Assembly: GCF_001485535.1 (NCBI RefSeq) | Contig: NZ_BCMZ01000001.1 | Span: 992,001-1,056,000 of the forward strand | Source of the DNA: Halobacterium sp. CBA1132 | GTDB lineage: Archaea > Halobacteriota > Halobacteria > Halobacteriales > Halobacteriaceae | Reading direction: 5' to 3' | DNA length: 64,000 nucleotides | Part shown: in pieces, positions 52,264 to 61,920 of the stretch | How positions within the stretch are numbered: the first letter of the stretch is position 1 | How the letters are laid out: every line of letters starts with the position of its first letter | Notes under the pieces: generated by a model | Told to the model about the DNA's origin: nothing | The model's database searches: none | The model's input: only the letters and a program-made list of their open reading frames with translations | Position numbers and translations under genes: made by a program

Positions 52264-54288
52264 TCAGAGAGTCGAGACGTCGAGGATGGTCACCACGTCG
52301 CCCTCGCCGAGGACGGCCGCGCCCGAGAGTCCCGGGATGCCCGAGAGGATGCCCTCGAAGGGCTTGACGACGACTTCCTCCTGTCCGCGGACGTCGTCGC
52401 AGTGGACCGCGACCTGCCGTTCGGCGTCGCGGATGCGGACGAGCATTCCGTCGTCTTCGCGGGTGTCGCCCGGAACGTCGAGCGCGTCACCGAGGCGAAC
52501 GAGCGGGTAGACGGTCTCGTCGTACGTGATGACTTCTTCGCCGTCGACGGTCTTGACCGGCTTCATCCGGGAGATTTCGTCGACGGTCTTGATGGGGATG
52601 CCGTACTCCTCGCCGCCGCTCTCGACGAACAGCACCTTCACGATGGCCACCGTCACCGGCAGCGTCATCGTGAACGTCGTCCCCTCGCCGGGGACGCTGG
52701 AGACGGAGACGGAGCCGTCGAGTCGCGTGACGGTGTCGCGGACGACGTCCATCCCGACGCCGCGCCCGGAGACGTCCGTCACTTCGTCGTTCGTGGAGAA
52801 CCCGGGGTGGAAGACGAGATCCTCGACCTCCGCGTCGGTGAGCTCGTCGGCCTCCTCGCTGGTCAGGATGTCCTTCTCGACGGCTTTCTCGCGGACGCGC
52901 TCGCGGTCGATGCCGCCGCCGTCGTCCCGCACTTCGATGATGACTTGGTCGCGGTTGCGCTCCGCGGACAGCGTCACCGTCCCCTCGGGGTCTTTTCCGT
53001 TGGACTTCCGGACTTCGGGGGGTTCGATGCCGTGGTCGACGGCGTTGCGCAGCAGGTGCATCAGCGGGTCGCTGATTTCGGTGAGGATGGTGCGGTCGAG
53101 TTCGACGTCGTCGCCCTCCACCACGAACTCGATATCCTTGTCCTGCTCGCGCGCGAGGTCCCGGACGAGTCGCGGGAACTTCCCGACGATCTTCTTCATC
53201 GGGACCAGCCGCATGTCCATCACGGTGTCCTGGAGGCTCCCCGAAATCTTGTCGAGTTCGTCGAGTTCGTCGTCGACCTGCCGGTCGCTTCCCTCCATTC
53301 CGCGGCGGAGCTTGATGCGCGTGGTCACGAGCTGTTCGACGAGCCCGTGGAGTTCGTCGAGTTGGTCGACGTCGACGCGCACGGACTGAATTTCGGTGTC
53401 CGTCGACGCCACCGCGTCACTGTCGTCCTCGGAGTCGCCGCCGTCCTCACCCTCGGCGTCGGCGTCTTCGCCGCTACTGTCGGCTGCCTCGGAACTGGTT
53501 TCGTCGGCCGTCTCGTCGGCCTCCGAGTCCGCGTCGGCCGCCGCCTCGTCGGTGAGTTCCGTCACCGTGGCGTCGTCGAGTTTCGGGAACGAGTGGGCGG
53601 TCGCCGCGACGTCCGCGACATCGCTGGCGACGACGAGGTCGAAGCCGTCCTCGTATTCGCCGTCGTTGATTTCGTCCGGGCTCGGGTCGGTACCGAGCAG
53701 GTCGAACTCCTCTTGGGCGGCCTCCAGCACGAACATCCCGTCGACGCCCTTCATCTGGGAGTCGCCCATGTCGACGTGGACGTGGAAGACACGCCGGTCG
53801 ACGTTCGCGACGGTCTCGCGGTCGACTATCGCGAACGGGTCGACGCCGAGTGCGTCGCCGTCGCCGCCCGCGTCCGCCGGCCCCGCAGTCTCCTCTTCGG
53901 TCTCCGCTTCGTCGGTCTCGTCCAGCACCGCGCGGACCGACTCGACGGTGTCGGAGACGTCGCGTTCGACCTCGCCGTTCGCCTCGATCTCGTCGAGGCA
54001 CGCCTCGATCTCGTCGACGCCCTCGAAGATGCGGTCCATCCGGTCGCCGGTGACCGAGAGCTCGCCCTGTCGCATCGCGTCGAGGAGGTCCTCGACGGCG
54101 TGAGCGAGGTTGCTGGCGTCCTCGAAGCCCATCGCGCCGAAGTTCCCCTTCAGCGTGTGAGCGGTCCGGAAGATGGCGTCCATCGCCTCCTCGTTGTTGG
54201 GGTCGGACTCCAGCTCCAGCAGCGCGTTGTTCAGATTCGTTACGTGTTCTTCGCCCTCGCGCACGAACGCTTCCAAGTAGTCGTCCAT
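52264..54288 (-). CDS. cheA: Chemotaxis histidine kinase CheA
   Basis: A 674-residue kinase with the full domain set: Hpt domain with RTAHTLKGNFGAMGF near residue 46 (phospho-His), an acidic P2-like linker, a second conserved region near residues 165-235, dimerisation helices (QLDELHGLVEQLVTTRIKLR), HATPase with LMHLLRNAVDHGIE, VRDDGGGID and GRGVGMDVV, and a CheW-like C-terminal domain (VLFVESGGEEYGIPIKTVDEI). It phosphorylates CheY and CheB. It abuts cheB without a gap. Confidence 0.96.
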   Translation of the reverse strand: MDDYLEAFVREGEEHVTNLNNALLELESDPNNEEAMDAIFRTAHTLKGNFGAMGFEDASNLAHAVEDLLDAMRQGELSVTGDRMDRIFEGVDEIEACLDEIEANGEVERDVSDTVESVRAVLDETDEAETEEETAGPADAGGDGDALGVDPFAIVDRETVANVDRRVFHVHVDMGDSQMKGVDGMFVLEAAQEEFDLLGTDPSPDEINDGEYEDGFDLVVASDVADVAATAHSFPKLDDATVTELTDEAAADADSEADETADETSSEAADSSGEDADAEGEDGGDSEDDSDAVASTDTEIQSVRVDVDQLDELHGLVEQLVTTRIKLRRGMEGSDRQVDDELDELDKISGSLQDTVMDMRLVPMKKIVGKFPRLVRDLAREQDKDIEFVVEGDDVELDRTILTEISDPLMHLLRNAVDHGIEPPEVRKSNGKDPEGTVTLSAERNRDQVIIEVRDDGGGIDRERVREKAVEKDILTSEEADELTDAEVEDLVFHPGFSTNDEVTDVSGRGVGMDVVRDTVTRLDGSVSVSSVPGEGTTFTMTLPVTVAIVKVLFVESGGEEYGIPIKTVDEISRMKPVKTVDGEEVITYDETVYPLVRLGDALDVPGDTREDDGMLVRIRDAERQVAVHCDDVRGQEEVVVKPFEGILSGIPGLSGAAVLGEGDVVTILDVSTL

Positions 54289-55335
54289 TCAGGTACTCCT
54301 CCGTATCGAGTCAGTGATTGCTTCGGTCAGTCTGTCCGCCGGCAGCACGTCGTCCACGCAGCCGGTCTCGATGGCGCGCTCCGGGATGCCGAACACCGCG
54401 CTGGTCGCCTCGTCTTGGGCGAACGTCGCGCCGCCGGCTTCCTTGACGGCGCGGATGCCGTCGGCGCCGTCGGTGCCCATCCCCGTCAACACGACGGCGA
54501 CGAGCGGGTCGGTGATGCGTTCGGCCGCGGACTCCATCGTCACGTCGATGGCGGGGCGCACGCTGTGGCGGCGCTCGCTCTGGTCGAGGCGCACGCGCAA
54601 GCGGCCGTTCGAGTACCCCGACACCTCCATGTGGTAGTCGCCGCGCGCGACCAAGCCCTCGCCGCCGCTGATGCGGTCGCCGTCCTCAGCCTCCTTGATG
54701 TCGTACTCGCTGGTCTGGTCGAGTCGGTTCGCGAACCGCGACGTGAACTGGTCGGGCATGTGCTGGACGATCAACACCCGGAAGTCCGCCTCCCCGGGGA
54801 GCGCGCTCAGAATCGACTCGACGACGTTCGGGCCGCCGGTCGACGCGCCGACGAGCAGCGTCGGGTTCTCGACGTACTCGGCGTCGGCCGCCGGCGTACT
54901 GCTCGTCGGCGCCGACTGCTCGACGTCGTGGCCGGCCGTCGGGTCCGCGGCGGCGACGCGCTCGACGGCCCCCACGAGTTCCTCGCTGTGGCCCGAGAGC
55001 TCCGTCGAGATGGTGCCGCCGGGCTTCGCGAACGTGTCCACGGCGCCCTTCTCCATCGCTTCCAGCGTCGCGTCTGCGTCTTCGGTGGTCAGCGCGGACA
55101 GCATCAGAATCGGCGTCGGGTGGCGGTCGTTGATGGCCTCGACGGCCTCGATGCCGTTCATCTCCGGCATCTCCACGTCCATCGTCACCACGTCCGGATC
55201 GAGTTCCTCGACTCGCTTGACGGCCTGCTTGCCGTTGGCCGCGGTGTCGACGACGTCGATGCCACCGTTCTCCAAGATGTCGCTGATGACCGTCCGCATG
55301 AAATGCGAGTCGTCGACCACCAGCGCCCGCGTCAT
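54289..55335 (-). CDS. cheB: Chemoreceptor methylesterase CheB
   Basis: A 348-residue two-domain protein. The receiver domain has PDVVTMDVEMPEMNG (phospho-Asp) and a C-terminal methylesterase has LLVGASTGGPNVVESIL (Ser), VLIVQHMPDQFTSRFANRLD (His) and VVLTGMGTDGADG (Asp). It overlaps cheY by ATGA. Confidence 0.96.
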   Translation of the reverse strand: MTRALVVDDSHFMRTVISDILENGGIDVVDTAANGKQAVKRVEELDPDVVTMDVEMPEMNGIEAVEAINDRHPTPILMLSALTTEDADATLEAMEKGAVDTFAKPGGTISTELSGHSEELVGAVERVAAADPTAGHDVEQSAPTSSTPAADAEYVENPTLLVGASTGGPNVVESILSALPGEADFRVLIVQHMPDQFTSRFANRLDQTSEYDIKEAEDGDRISGGEGLVARGDYHMEVSGYSNGRLRVRLDQSERRHSVRPAIDVTMESAAERITDPLVAVVLTGMGTDGADGIRAVKEAGGATFAQDEATSAVFGIPERAIETGCVDDVLPADRLTEAITDSIRRST

Positions 55336-55694
55336 GCCGCCAACACGTCAGAGATGGCGTCCATGACGCTGGGCTTCTGGAACGGCTTCGTGATGTAGCC
55401 GTCCGCGCCCGCTTTCACGGCCTTCTTCATCTTCTCCTCTTGGCCGATGCTCGTACACATGATGATGTGGGCGCTGGAGTCGTGGTTCTTGATTTCCGAG
55501 GTCGCCTCGATGCCGTCACGTATCGGCATCACGATGTCCATCATCACGAGGTCGGGGTCGTACTGCTTGTACATCTCGACGGCTTCGACCCCGTTCTCGG
55601 CCTCGTCCGCGATCTCGAATTCCTCTTCGAGAATCTCGCGGAGCAAGTTCCGCATAAACTCAGAGTCGTCCACCAGTAGGACCTGCTTCGCCAT
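55332..55694 (-). CDS. cheY: Chemotaxis response regulator CheY
   Basis: A 120-residue single receiver domain. Key residues are the acidic pair in LLVDDSEFM, phospho-Asp in PDLVMMDIVMP, Thr/Ser in IIMCTSIG and Lys in YITKPF. In archaea CheY-P acts on the archaellum through CheF. A TATA element (GTTTATTAGC, about 55716-55726) lies 27 nt upstream, indicating a leaderless mRNA and making cheY the likely first gene of the cheY-B-A-C-C-D-R operon. Confidence 0.96.
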   Translation of the reverse strand: MAKQVLLVDDSEFMRNLLREILEEEFEIADEAENGVEAVEMYKQYDPDLVMMDIVMPIRDGIEATSEIKNHDSSAHIIMCTSIGQEEKMKKAVKAGADGYITKPFQKPSVMDAISDVLAA

Positions 55695-55741
55695 GCTTCT
55701 CCCGTTTGGGGAAGGGGCTAATAAACCCTCCTCACCGATTA

Positions 55742-56284
55742 TCAGCGCTGATTGTCGCCGTTTTCGGTGTCCGCGACCGCGTCGATGAGCCGGTCGATGT
55801 CCAGCCACAACACGAGGTCGACCTCGGCGTCCTCGATGTCGTCGTCTTCCGCTAACTCCTCGTTCAGTTTCCGGATGACGCCCTTTACGAGGTCGCGCTC
55901 GACGGCCGCAGTGCCGATTCGGCTCACGTCGTCGCCCGTGTCGACCTGCATCCCGGGGTAGTCCGAGACTTCCGTGACTTCCGCGACCCGCAATCCAATC
56001 TTCTGCTTGTCGTCGGCGCGGTCGAGCACGAGGATGTTGTCGGAGGCGAGGTCGCCCTCGATAGCGAGGAACTCCCGGGGGTCGACGATGGCGGTGGTCT
56101 CCCCGCGGAGGTCCATCACGCCCTCGACGGCGTCCGGCGCGCGCGGGACGCGAGTGACCTGCTTGGATTCGACGATGCTGTCGACGGCGTCGATGTCGAT
56201 TGCGCACACCTCGTTGCCGAGTTCGAACTCGACGACGTGGGCGGCCGTGTCGGCTTGCCGCTCGCCACCCTCTAGGTTCATCAT
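55742..56284 (-). CDS. cheW: CheW adaptor (long form)
   Basis: A 180-residue CheW. Core motifs: VVEFELGNEVCAIDIDAVDSIVES, GVMDLRGETTAIVDPREFLAI and IGLRVAEVTEVSDYPGMQV, plus an acidic 30-residue C-terminal extension compared with the other CheW in the window. It has its own promoter (minus strand TTTTATC, 56307-56314), 27 nt upstream of the start. Confidence 0.94.
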   Translation of the reverse strand: MMNLEGGERQADTAAHVVEFELGNEVCAIDIDAVDSIVESKQVTRVPRAPDAVEGVMDLRGETTAIVDPREFLAIEGDLASDNILVLDRADDKQKIGLRVAEVTEVSDYPGMQVDTGDDVSRIGTAAVERDLVKGVIRKLNEELAEDDDIEDAEVDLVLWLDIDRLIDAVADTENGDNQR

Positions 56285-56352
56285 GGCTGTGAGAACAGGC
56301 GACCACCGATAAAACCCTTTCGTGGCCGTTATCAGCGCGGAAAACCGGGCCG

Positions 56353-56994
56353 CTATCTGCGCTTCGGGAAGACGAGTCCGTCGTTGTCCGAAACCGTCTC
56401 CACGAGGTCCGCGATGGAGTCCTCGGGCCCGAGGTCGTTGGCTTCGAGGTACGCCACGAGCCGCGAGGTCGGGTAGCGGGCCTGCACGCTGGACTCCGAG
56501 AGGAGGATGCCGAGCGCTTCGTCGACGGGTGTGCCGGCGGAGACCTGCTGGGCGTACCAGACCAGCAGGCCGTCGAACGCCGCGCCGATGTCGTCGGTCG
56601 CGAGCTGCTGGTGGTTGATGGCGTTACCGGACTTGGCGGCGATGCGGTAGGCGTACTCGCTGTCGTGTTCGTCGAGTTCGTCGCCGAGCCACCGCTTCAC
56701 GTCCCGGCCAGTGAGTTCGCCGGCCTCGTCGGACTCGCTTCCGTCCACTGATTGCTCGGTCGCGTCTCCGTCTCCAGCGTCGCCGCTGTCGTCCTGCGCT
56801 GATTCGGTCGCCGTGGATTCGTCGGCGTCGCCGCTGTCGTCAGTCTCGTCAGACTCCGGGGGGTCTGGTGGGCCGTCGGGTCCGATGACGTACCGGTCCT
56901 CACCTATCGAAGCCACCTCCTCGCGGGCCTCGATGTCGAGTTCGTCCGGAGAGAGGACGGTTTCGTCGGCGTCCGAGTCGCCGGATGGGGGCAT
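56353..56994 (-). CDS. Haloarchaeal protein with acidic linker and conserved C-terminal domain (DUF7500-like)
   Basis: A 213-residue protein. Residues 1-40 form a conserved start (DETVLSPDELDIEAREEVASIGEDRYVIG in part), 40-95 a Ser/Asp/Glu-rich disordered linker, 95-213 a helical domain with LTGRDVKRWLGDEL and AYRIAAKSGNAINHQQLATDDIGAAFDGLL (in part). The function is unknown; it flanks the che operon. Confidence 0.72.
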   Translation of the reverse strand: MPPSGDSDADETVLSPDELDIEAREEVASIGEDRYVIGPDGPPDPPESDETDDSGDADESTATESAQDDSGDAGDGDATEQSVDGSESDEAGELTGRDVKRWLGDELDEHDSEYAYRIAAKSGNAINHQQLATDDIGAAFDGLLVWYAQQVSAGTPVDEALGILLSESSVQARYPTSRLVAYLEANDLGPEDSIADLVETVSDNDGLVFPKRR

Positions 56995-57106
56995 ACCTAG
57001 AGGTTCGCCACGCGCGGTCTAAAGTCTATCGCGGGGACTCGCCCGGCCGCGACAGCAATACGCGCCGAGAACTCGATATTATTCCGCCACAATTAACGTT
57101 CATGGA

Positions 57107-57138
57107 ATTTCGATACACGAAATATTATGTTTCGAAAC
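57107..57138. promoter_or_regulatory. Two palindromes upstream of the subtilase gene
   Basis: ATTTCG, five bases, CGAAAT (57107-57123) is followed by the perfect palindrome GTTTCGAAAC (57129-57138). Both share TTTCG/CGAAA half-sites in an AT-rich stretch 46-77 nt upstream of the ATG. They are a good candidate operator or activator site for protease expression. Confidence 0.5.
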
Positions 57139-57183
57139 AGTTAGTAATCTTTTTCAGGTGCCTGCAATTTAGTACCTGTTGGT

Positions 57184-58608
57184 ATGGCAGACCATAGCAG
57201 ACGGCGCTTCCTCAAGGGCGCCGGACTCGCAGTAGGGGGACTGACGCTCGGCGTAACGCCCGTCTCCGCGGGTAGCGGCGACGACCAGCGATTCCTCGTC
57301 GACCTCAAGCAAGTCGACCGCAGCGACGTGCCCGACGACGTCGAAATCGTCCACGACATCTCGCAAATCGACCTCCTCGCGGCGCGCGGCGACCCCGACG
57401 CCGTTCCGGGTGGTGACTCGACGGCGCCGGACATCGCCGTCCAGCGCGACGACGCCGGGCCGCCGGTCGAACACGGCGGGCCGAACGCGAGCGGTCGCAG
57501 CAACAGCCACAACCACGACGGCGCACCGACGAACACCGAGTACCAGTGGGACAAGCGCGTGCAGGACGTGAACAACGAACTCACTGACAAGCCCGGCGGC
57601 GGGAAGTCGATTCACGACACGACAGCGGGCGAGGGGACCCGCGTCGCCGTCGTGGACACCGGCGTCTACGACGACCACCCCGACCTCGCGGGCGTCGTGA
57701 ACGAGGACCTCTCGGAGAACTTCACCACCGACGACTACGACTGGCGGCCGAACGGCGCGGGCGACCACGGCACCCACGTCGCGGGCATCATCGCGGGCAC
57801 GAACGACAACGACGGCCCCGCGGGCGGCGTCCTTGGCACCGCGCCCGAGACGGAAATCGTCGCCCACCGCGTGTTCTCCGGCGTGGAGGGCGCGAGCGGC
57901 GACTCCATCGCGGCGCTCGTCGCCGCCGCCGAGAAAGGCTGTGACGCGGCGAACTTCAGCGTCGGCTACCCGCCGCTCGACCCCGAGGCGGAGGGCGTCC
58001 AGATGATTGTCGAGGCGTACGAGCGCGTCGTCGAGTACGCTCGCGCGAACGACATGGTGTTCGTCAACTCCGCGGGCAACGCCGGCATCGACATGACGCC
58101 CGAGAGCGTGCTCAGTCTCCCCACCGAGGTCGAGGGCGTCTTCGGCGTGAGCGCGACCGGCCCCATCGGCTACGGTTGGGGCGGCAAGCACGCCGACAAC
58201 GAGGCGAAGTGGCTCACCGGCAACCGCCTGCAGGAGCCGACCACCGAGCCCGCGTTCTACACGAACTACGGCGAGGGCGTCGACGTGAGCGCGGCGGGCG
58301 GCAACGCGGACTTGGACGCCATCGGCGCCGGCAACGAGGCCGCGTACAACGACCTCGTCTACTCGACGGTGTACGAGACGACTGACGACGGCGAGACCGC
58401 ACCGGGATACGGCTGGAAGGCCGGCACGTCGATGGCCGCCCCGCAGGTCGCGGGCGCCGTCGCACTCGTGCGCTCGCTGCGCCCGGACGCCAGCGCCGAG
58501 GAAGTCGAGGCCCTGATTCGAGAGACCGCAAGCGCGCCCGCGGAGGGCGAACTGTATCACGGCGACGGCCACCTCGACCTCGAAGCGCTCGTGGCGGCCG
58601 CCGAGTAG
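57184..58608 (+). CDS. Tat-exported subtilisin-like serine protease (S8, halolysin-like)
   Basis: A 474-residue protease. The N-terminus has a twin-arginine signal (RRRFLKGAGLAVGGLTLG) and an unusual His/Asn/Ser-rich segment near residues 95-120. The catalytic triad is visible at about Asp158 (RVAVVDTGVYDDHPDL), His195 (GDHGTHVAG) and Ser416 (GTSMAAPQVAGA), with the oxyanion Asn in VNSAGNAG. There is no C-terminal PKD-type extension as in classical halolysins; it ends soon after the Ser helix. Confidence 0.93.
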   Translation: MADHSRRRFLKGAGLAVGGLTLGVTPVSAGSGDDQRFLVDLKQVDRSDVPDDVEIVHDISQIDLLAARGDPDAVPGGDSTAPDIAVQRDDAGPPVEHGGPNASGRSNSHNHDGAPTNTEYQWDKRVQDVNNELTDKPGGGKSIHDTTAGEGTRVAVVDTGVYDDHPDLAGVVNEDLSENFTTDDYDWRPNGAGDHGTHVAGIIAGTNDNDGPAGGVLGTAPETEIVAHRVFSGVEGASGDSIAALVAAAEKGCDAANFSVGYPPLDPEAEGVQMIVEAYERVVEYARANDMVFVNSAGNAGIDMTPESVLSLPTEVEGVFGVSATGPIGYGWGGKHADNEAKWLTGNRLQEPTTEPAFYTNYGEGVDVSAAGGNADLDAIGAGNEAAYNDLVYSTVYETTDDGETAPGYGWKAGTSMAAPQVAGAVALVRSLRPDASAEEVEALIRETASAPAEGELYHGDGHLDLEALVAAAE

Positions 58609-58618
58609 CGACCCCGGC

Positions 58619-58634
58619 CACCTACCTTTTTCGC
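58619..58634 (+). terminator. T-rich terminator after the subtilase
   Basis: cacctacctttttcgc lies about 12 bp downstream of the protease stop; the T5 tract fits archaeal termination. Confidence 0.45.
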
Positions 58635-58656
58635 GCGCCCAGTCGAACATTCGCGT

Positions 58657-59559
58657 ATGTCGTGGTACGCGGTCGAGTCACTCGACGACGCGCTCGCCGA
58701 GACGAAGTCCCTGCTGGTTCCCGTCGACGTCGGCGTGTGGGTCCGTCTCGCAGTCATCGCGCTGTTCGCGGGGCTGTCACCGCCGCAGGCGCCGACGGCC
58801 TCCGTCGACATCCCGCCGCAGGCGGTCGTCGACTACGGGGAGGCGTTCACGCGACCCGAATTCATCGCGACCGCACTTTCGCTGCTCGCGATAGGGATTG
58901 TCGTCGTGCTCGCGTTCGCCGCCGTCGGCGCAGTCATGGAGTTCGTGCTCGTGGACGCGCTCCGCACCCGGAACGTCCGCCTCCTCGCGCCGCTCCGCGA
59001 GCGACTCGGCCCGGGGTTGCGGCTGTTCGGCTTCCGCCTCCTCGTCCTGTTCGCTGTCCTGCTCGCGGCCGCCGGCGTCGCAGTCCCGGTGTTCTTCGCG
59101 GCGACCACGGACGCCGTGCTGGTGCTGCTCGCGCTCGTCGTGTCCGTTCCGCTGTTCGCCGTCGTCGGCGCCGTCGCCGCGCTCGTCTCCGAGTTCACGA
59201 CCGCGTTCGTCGTGCCGCTGATGGCCGAACACGGCAGCGGCGTGCTCGACGGCTGGCGGCGCTTCTGGCCGACGCTGCGCGCGGAGTGGCGCGAGTTCGC
59301 GGTGTACGTTCTCGTGAAAATCGTCCTGCTGGTCGGTGTCGGCATCGTGTTCGGTCTCGTCGGCGCCATCGTCGCAGTGCCGGTCGGCCTCGCGGTGTTC
59401 GGTGCCGCGATAACGCCGCTCGCGCTCGTCGCCGTCGCGGTCGCGGGGCTGGTCGGGTTCGTCGTCCTCGCCGCGGTCAGCGTCCCGATTATGACCGCGC
59501 TGCGCTACCACTCGCTGCGGACGCTCGCGGCGTCCGAAGCCGCGTTCACGCTCCGGTGA
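58657..59559 (+). CDS. Multi-pass membrane protein (DUF7544-like)
   Basis: A 300-residue protein. The N-terminal soluble stretch MSWYAVESLDDALAETK precedes about six membrane segments, with conserved-looking LRTRNVRLLAPLRERLGPGLRLF between segments 2 and 3 and FVVPLMAEHGSGVLDGWRRF (in part) before segment 5. Similar uncharacterised membrane proteins are common in haloarchaea. It overlaps the convergent helicase gene by 14 bp. Confidence 0.75.
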   Translation: MSWYAVESLDDALAETKSLLVPVDVGVWVRLAVIALFAGLSPPQAPTASVDIPPQAVVDYGEAFTRPEFIATALSLLAIGIVVVLAFAAVGAVMEFVLVDALRTRNVRLLAPLRERLGPGLRLFGFRLLVLFAVLLAAAGVAVPVFFAATTDAVLVLLALVVSVPLFAVVGAVAALVSEFTTAFVVPLMAEHGSGVLDGWRRFWPTLRAEWREFAVYVLVKIVLLVGVGIVFGLVGAIVAVPVGLAVFGAAITPLALVAVAVAGLVGFVVLAAVSVPIMTALRYHSLRTLAASEAAFTLR

Positions 59560-61845
59560 GCGCGCCGAGTAAGTCGGTTGCGAGTTCCTTGTCGAGTGGG
59601 TCGTTGGCGTTCCCGCACTGCGGGGACTGCACGCACGCCGGACAGCCGTCCGCGCAGTCGCAGGCTTCCAGCATCGAGCGCGTGCGCTCCGCGAGGTCCG
59701 CGACGGAGTCGAAGCCCGCTCTCGCGAGGCCGACGCCGCCCGGGTAGCCGTCGTAGATGAAGATGGTCGGTCGTCCCGTGTGCGGGTGGACTGGCGTCGA
59801 GAGCCCGCCGATGTCGCCGCGGTCGCAGAGCAACTCCGTCGGGAACATCGAAATCATCGCGTGCTCGGCGGCGTGAATCGCGCCCGGCAGGTCGCCCGCC
59901 GCGCGCAACTCGGCTTCCACGTCCGGCGGCACCGTGTAGTAGAGCGCGCGGGTGTCGAGGGGCTGCTCGGGGAGGTCCAGACTCACCGTCGCCTCCGTCT
60001 CCCCGCGCTTGGCGTTCCGGCGCTCGTAGCCCGTCACTTGCTCGGTGAGCGTGACGTCAGCGAAGCACACCGGGACGTCCTCGCGGGCGAACGGCGCGCG
60101 CTCCTCGCGGTCCTCGCGAACAGTCATGTCCTTGTCCGTGAGGACGCGGGTGTAGTGGTCCGCGTACGTCGGCTGGAGGTCGGCGATGTCGTTCGCGAGG
60201 TCGAGGTCCACTACCTCGTAGCGCTGCCCCTGATGGTGGTAGATTGCGCCCGGGTGGGCGTCCCGGAGCGCGTCGGCGAACTCCATCGTCGCGACGGTGT
60301 CCCCGGAGGGGTCCAGCAGTCGGATTTCGCGGTCGTCGATGGAGCGCAGGCTCATCTCGTGTTGGGGACTGCCGTCGCCGGCGTACGTCCAGCGCGTGCC
60401 CGAGTCGGTCTCGCGGCGTTCGAGCGCGCCCCGGTCTTCGAGTGTTCGCACGCGCTCGGCGAACCGCGGGAAGTAGCGTTCGTCCTCGGGGGACAGCCAG
60501 TTCTCGCGCGCCGCCGACGACAGGTGTGGGTCCAGCAAGTGTTCGTTCGCCGGGTCGACGATGGCGTCCTCGGCGTCCCCCGAAAACAGTTCCTCGGGGT
60601 GGTTCATCACGTACTGGTCGAGTTGGTCCTCGCCCGCGACGAGCGCGACGGCAGCGGGGTCGGTGCCCCGACCAGCGCGGCCCGCGCGCTGGAACGTGTT
60701 CATCCGCGTGCCCGGGTAGCCGTCCAAGAGAACGGCGTCGAGGCCGCCGACGTCCACACCGAGTTCGAGCGCGCTCGTGCTCCAGACGCCGCGCAGGCTC
60801 CCGTCGTGCAGGCCGGCTTCGAGGCTGCGCCGCCGGTCGTCGGTCAGCGCGGCCTGGTACGCCGCAATCTCGCTTGCGAGGTCGTGCTGGCCGCGGTCGC
60901 GGAGGTCGTCGGCGGTGCCGGTGGCGTTGCGCTCGGCGCCCTGTCGCGAGCGCGTGAACGCCAGCGTCTGGTGACCGCGCATCACGAGGTCGGCCATCAG
61001 GTGCCGGGTTTCGACGTGCGAGGACCGCCGTCGCCCCTCGCCACCGGCCTCCTCGGGGGATTCCACAGCAGCCAGTGTCGCGGCCCGCGCTCGCTGGTAT
61101 CCTCGTCGACGAGCGCGAAGTCGGACTCCGCGCGCCCCGTCACGCGCGCGGCGTGCTCGACGGGGTTGCCGATGGTCGCCGAACAGCAGACGAACTGAGG
61201 GTCCGCGTCGAATCGCTCGCAGACTCTTCGCAGGCGTCGCAGTACGTGCGCGACGTGCCCGCCGAAGACGCCGCGGTACTCGTGGACCTCGTCGACGACG
61301 ACGGTTTCGAGACCGGAGAAGAACCACTCCCAGAGCCGCCGGGCGTGGGGCAACAGCGCGTAGTGCAGCATCTCGGGGTTCGAGAGCAGGACGGTCGGCC
61401 GGCGGTCTCGAACGGCTTCCTTCTCCGAGCGCGAGAGCCGGCCCGTGTACGTGTCCACCTGCACGCGGCTCCCGAACCCGAGGTCGTTCGCGAGTCCCGA
61501 CAGCGTCTCCTCCTGGTCGGCGACGAGCGCGTTCTGGGGCGCAATATAGAGTGTGCGGCCGCCGTGATCCATCGCGCGCTCGAACGCCGGCACCGTGTAC
61601 GCGAGGCTCTTCCCGCTCGCGGTCGGCGTCGCGACCACCACGTCGTCGCCGTCCCGTACGGCGTCGATGGCGTCGGCTTGGTGGTCGTAGAGGTCGTCGA
61701 TGCCGCGGTCGGCGAGCGCGGATTCGAGGCGGGATTCGAGGGGCACGTCCCGCGTGCTCGGGTCGCGACCGGGAAGCGTGCGCTCGTCGACGAGTTGGCC
61801 GTCGTAGTGCGGGCGGTCCCGGAGCCAGTCGGCGAGGTCGTCCAC
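59546..61845 (-). pseudogene. DEAD/DEAH-box helicase of the MrfA/YprA type, frameshifted
   Basis: Two overlapping reading frames make one helicase of about 766 residues. The first (60997-61845) holds the Q-motif region, Walker A VVATPTASGKSLAY and DEVH (VVVDEVHEYRGVFGGH). The second (to 59546) continues from HVETRHLMADLVMRG and holds the C-terminal RecA domain (STSALELGVDVGGLDAVLLDGYPG in part, RAGRAGRG) and a DUF1998 end with CDCADGCPACVQSPQCGN (four Cys). The frame breaks at a run of five G (61055-61059, plus strand): six would read WNPPEEAGG straight through. A sequencing error, a true mutation or a slippery tract are all possible. Confidence 0.85.
61055..61059. other. G5 tract at the helicase frameshift
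   Basis: On the gene strand the sequence is AAT-CCCCC-GAGGAG. One added C (or two removed) joins the WLLWNP frame to EEAGGEGRRRSS and restores the gene. Confidence 0.8.
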
Positions 61846-61884
61846 GCCCGTGGGTCGGGGCTGGTCGGCCTAACGGCTTCCGAT

Positions 61885-61920
61885 CACCTACCTCGGCGTG
61901 AACGCCGAGGTTTGTAGGTG
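61885..61920. repeat. Compound hairpin at the right end of the tnpB element
   Basis: Outer arms CACCTAC (61885-61891) and GTAGGTG (61914-61920) enclose inner arms CCTCGGCG (61891-61898) and CGCCGAGG (61903-61910). It lies 18-53 bp beyond the tnpB stop codon. This matches the subterminal hairpin recognised at the right end of IS200/IS605 elements and the 3' end of the guide (omega) RNA. Confidence 0.75.

Noticed and set aside
59546-61327. A separate 593-residue protein starting at 61327
   Set aside because: Its first 85 or so residues are the wrong frame of the helicase N-terminal half; it is the 3' part of one frameshifted gene.
61885-61920. The compound hairpin as a terminator or CRISPR repeat
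   Set aside because: It has no T-tract and occurs once; its place after tnpB fits an IS right end better.
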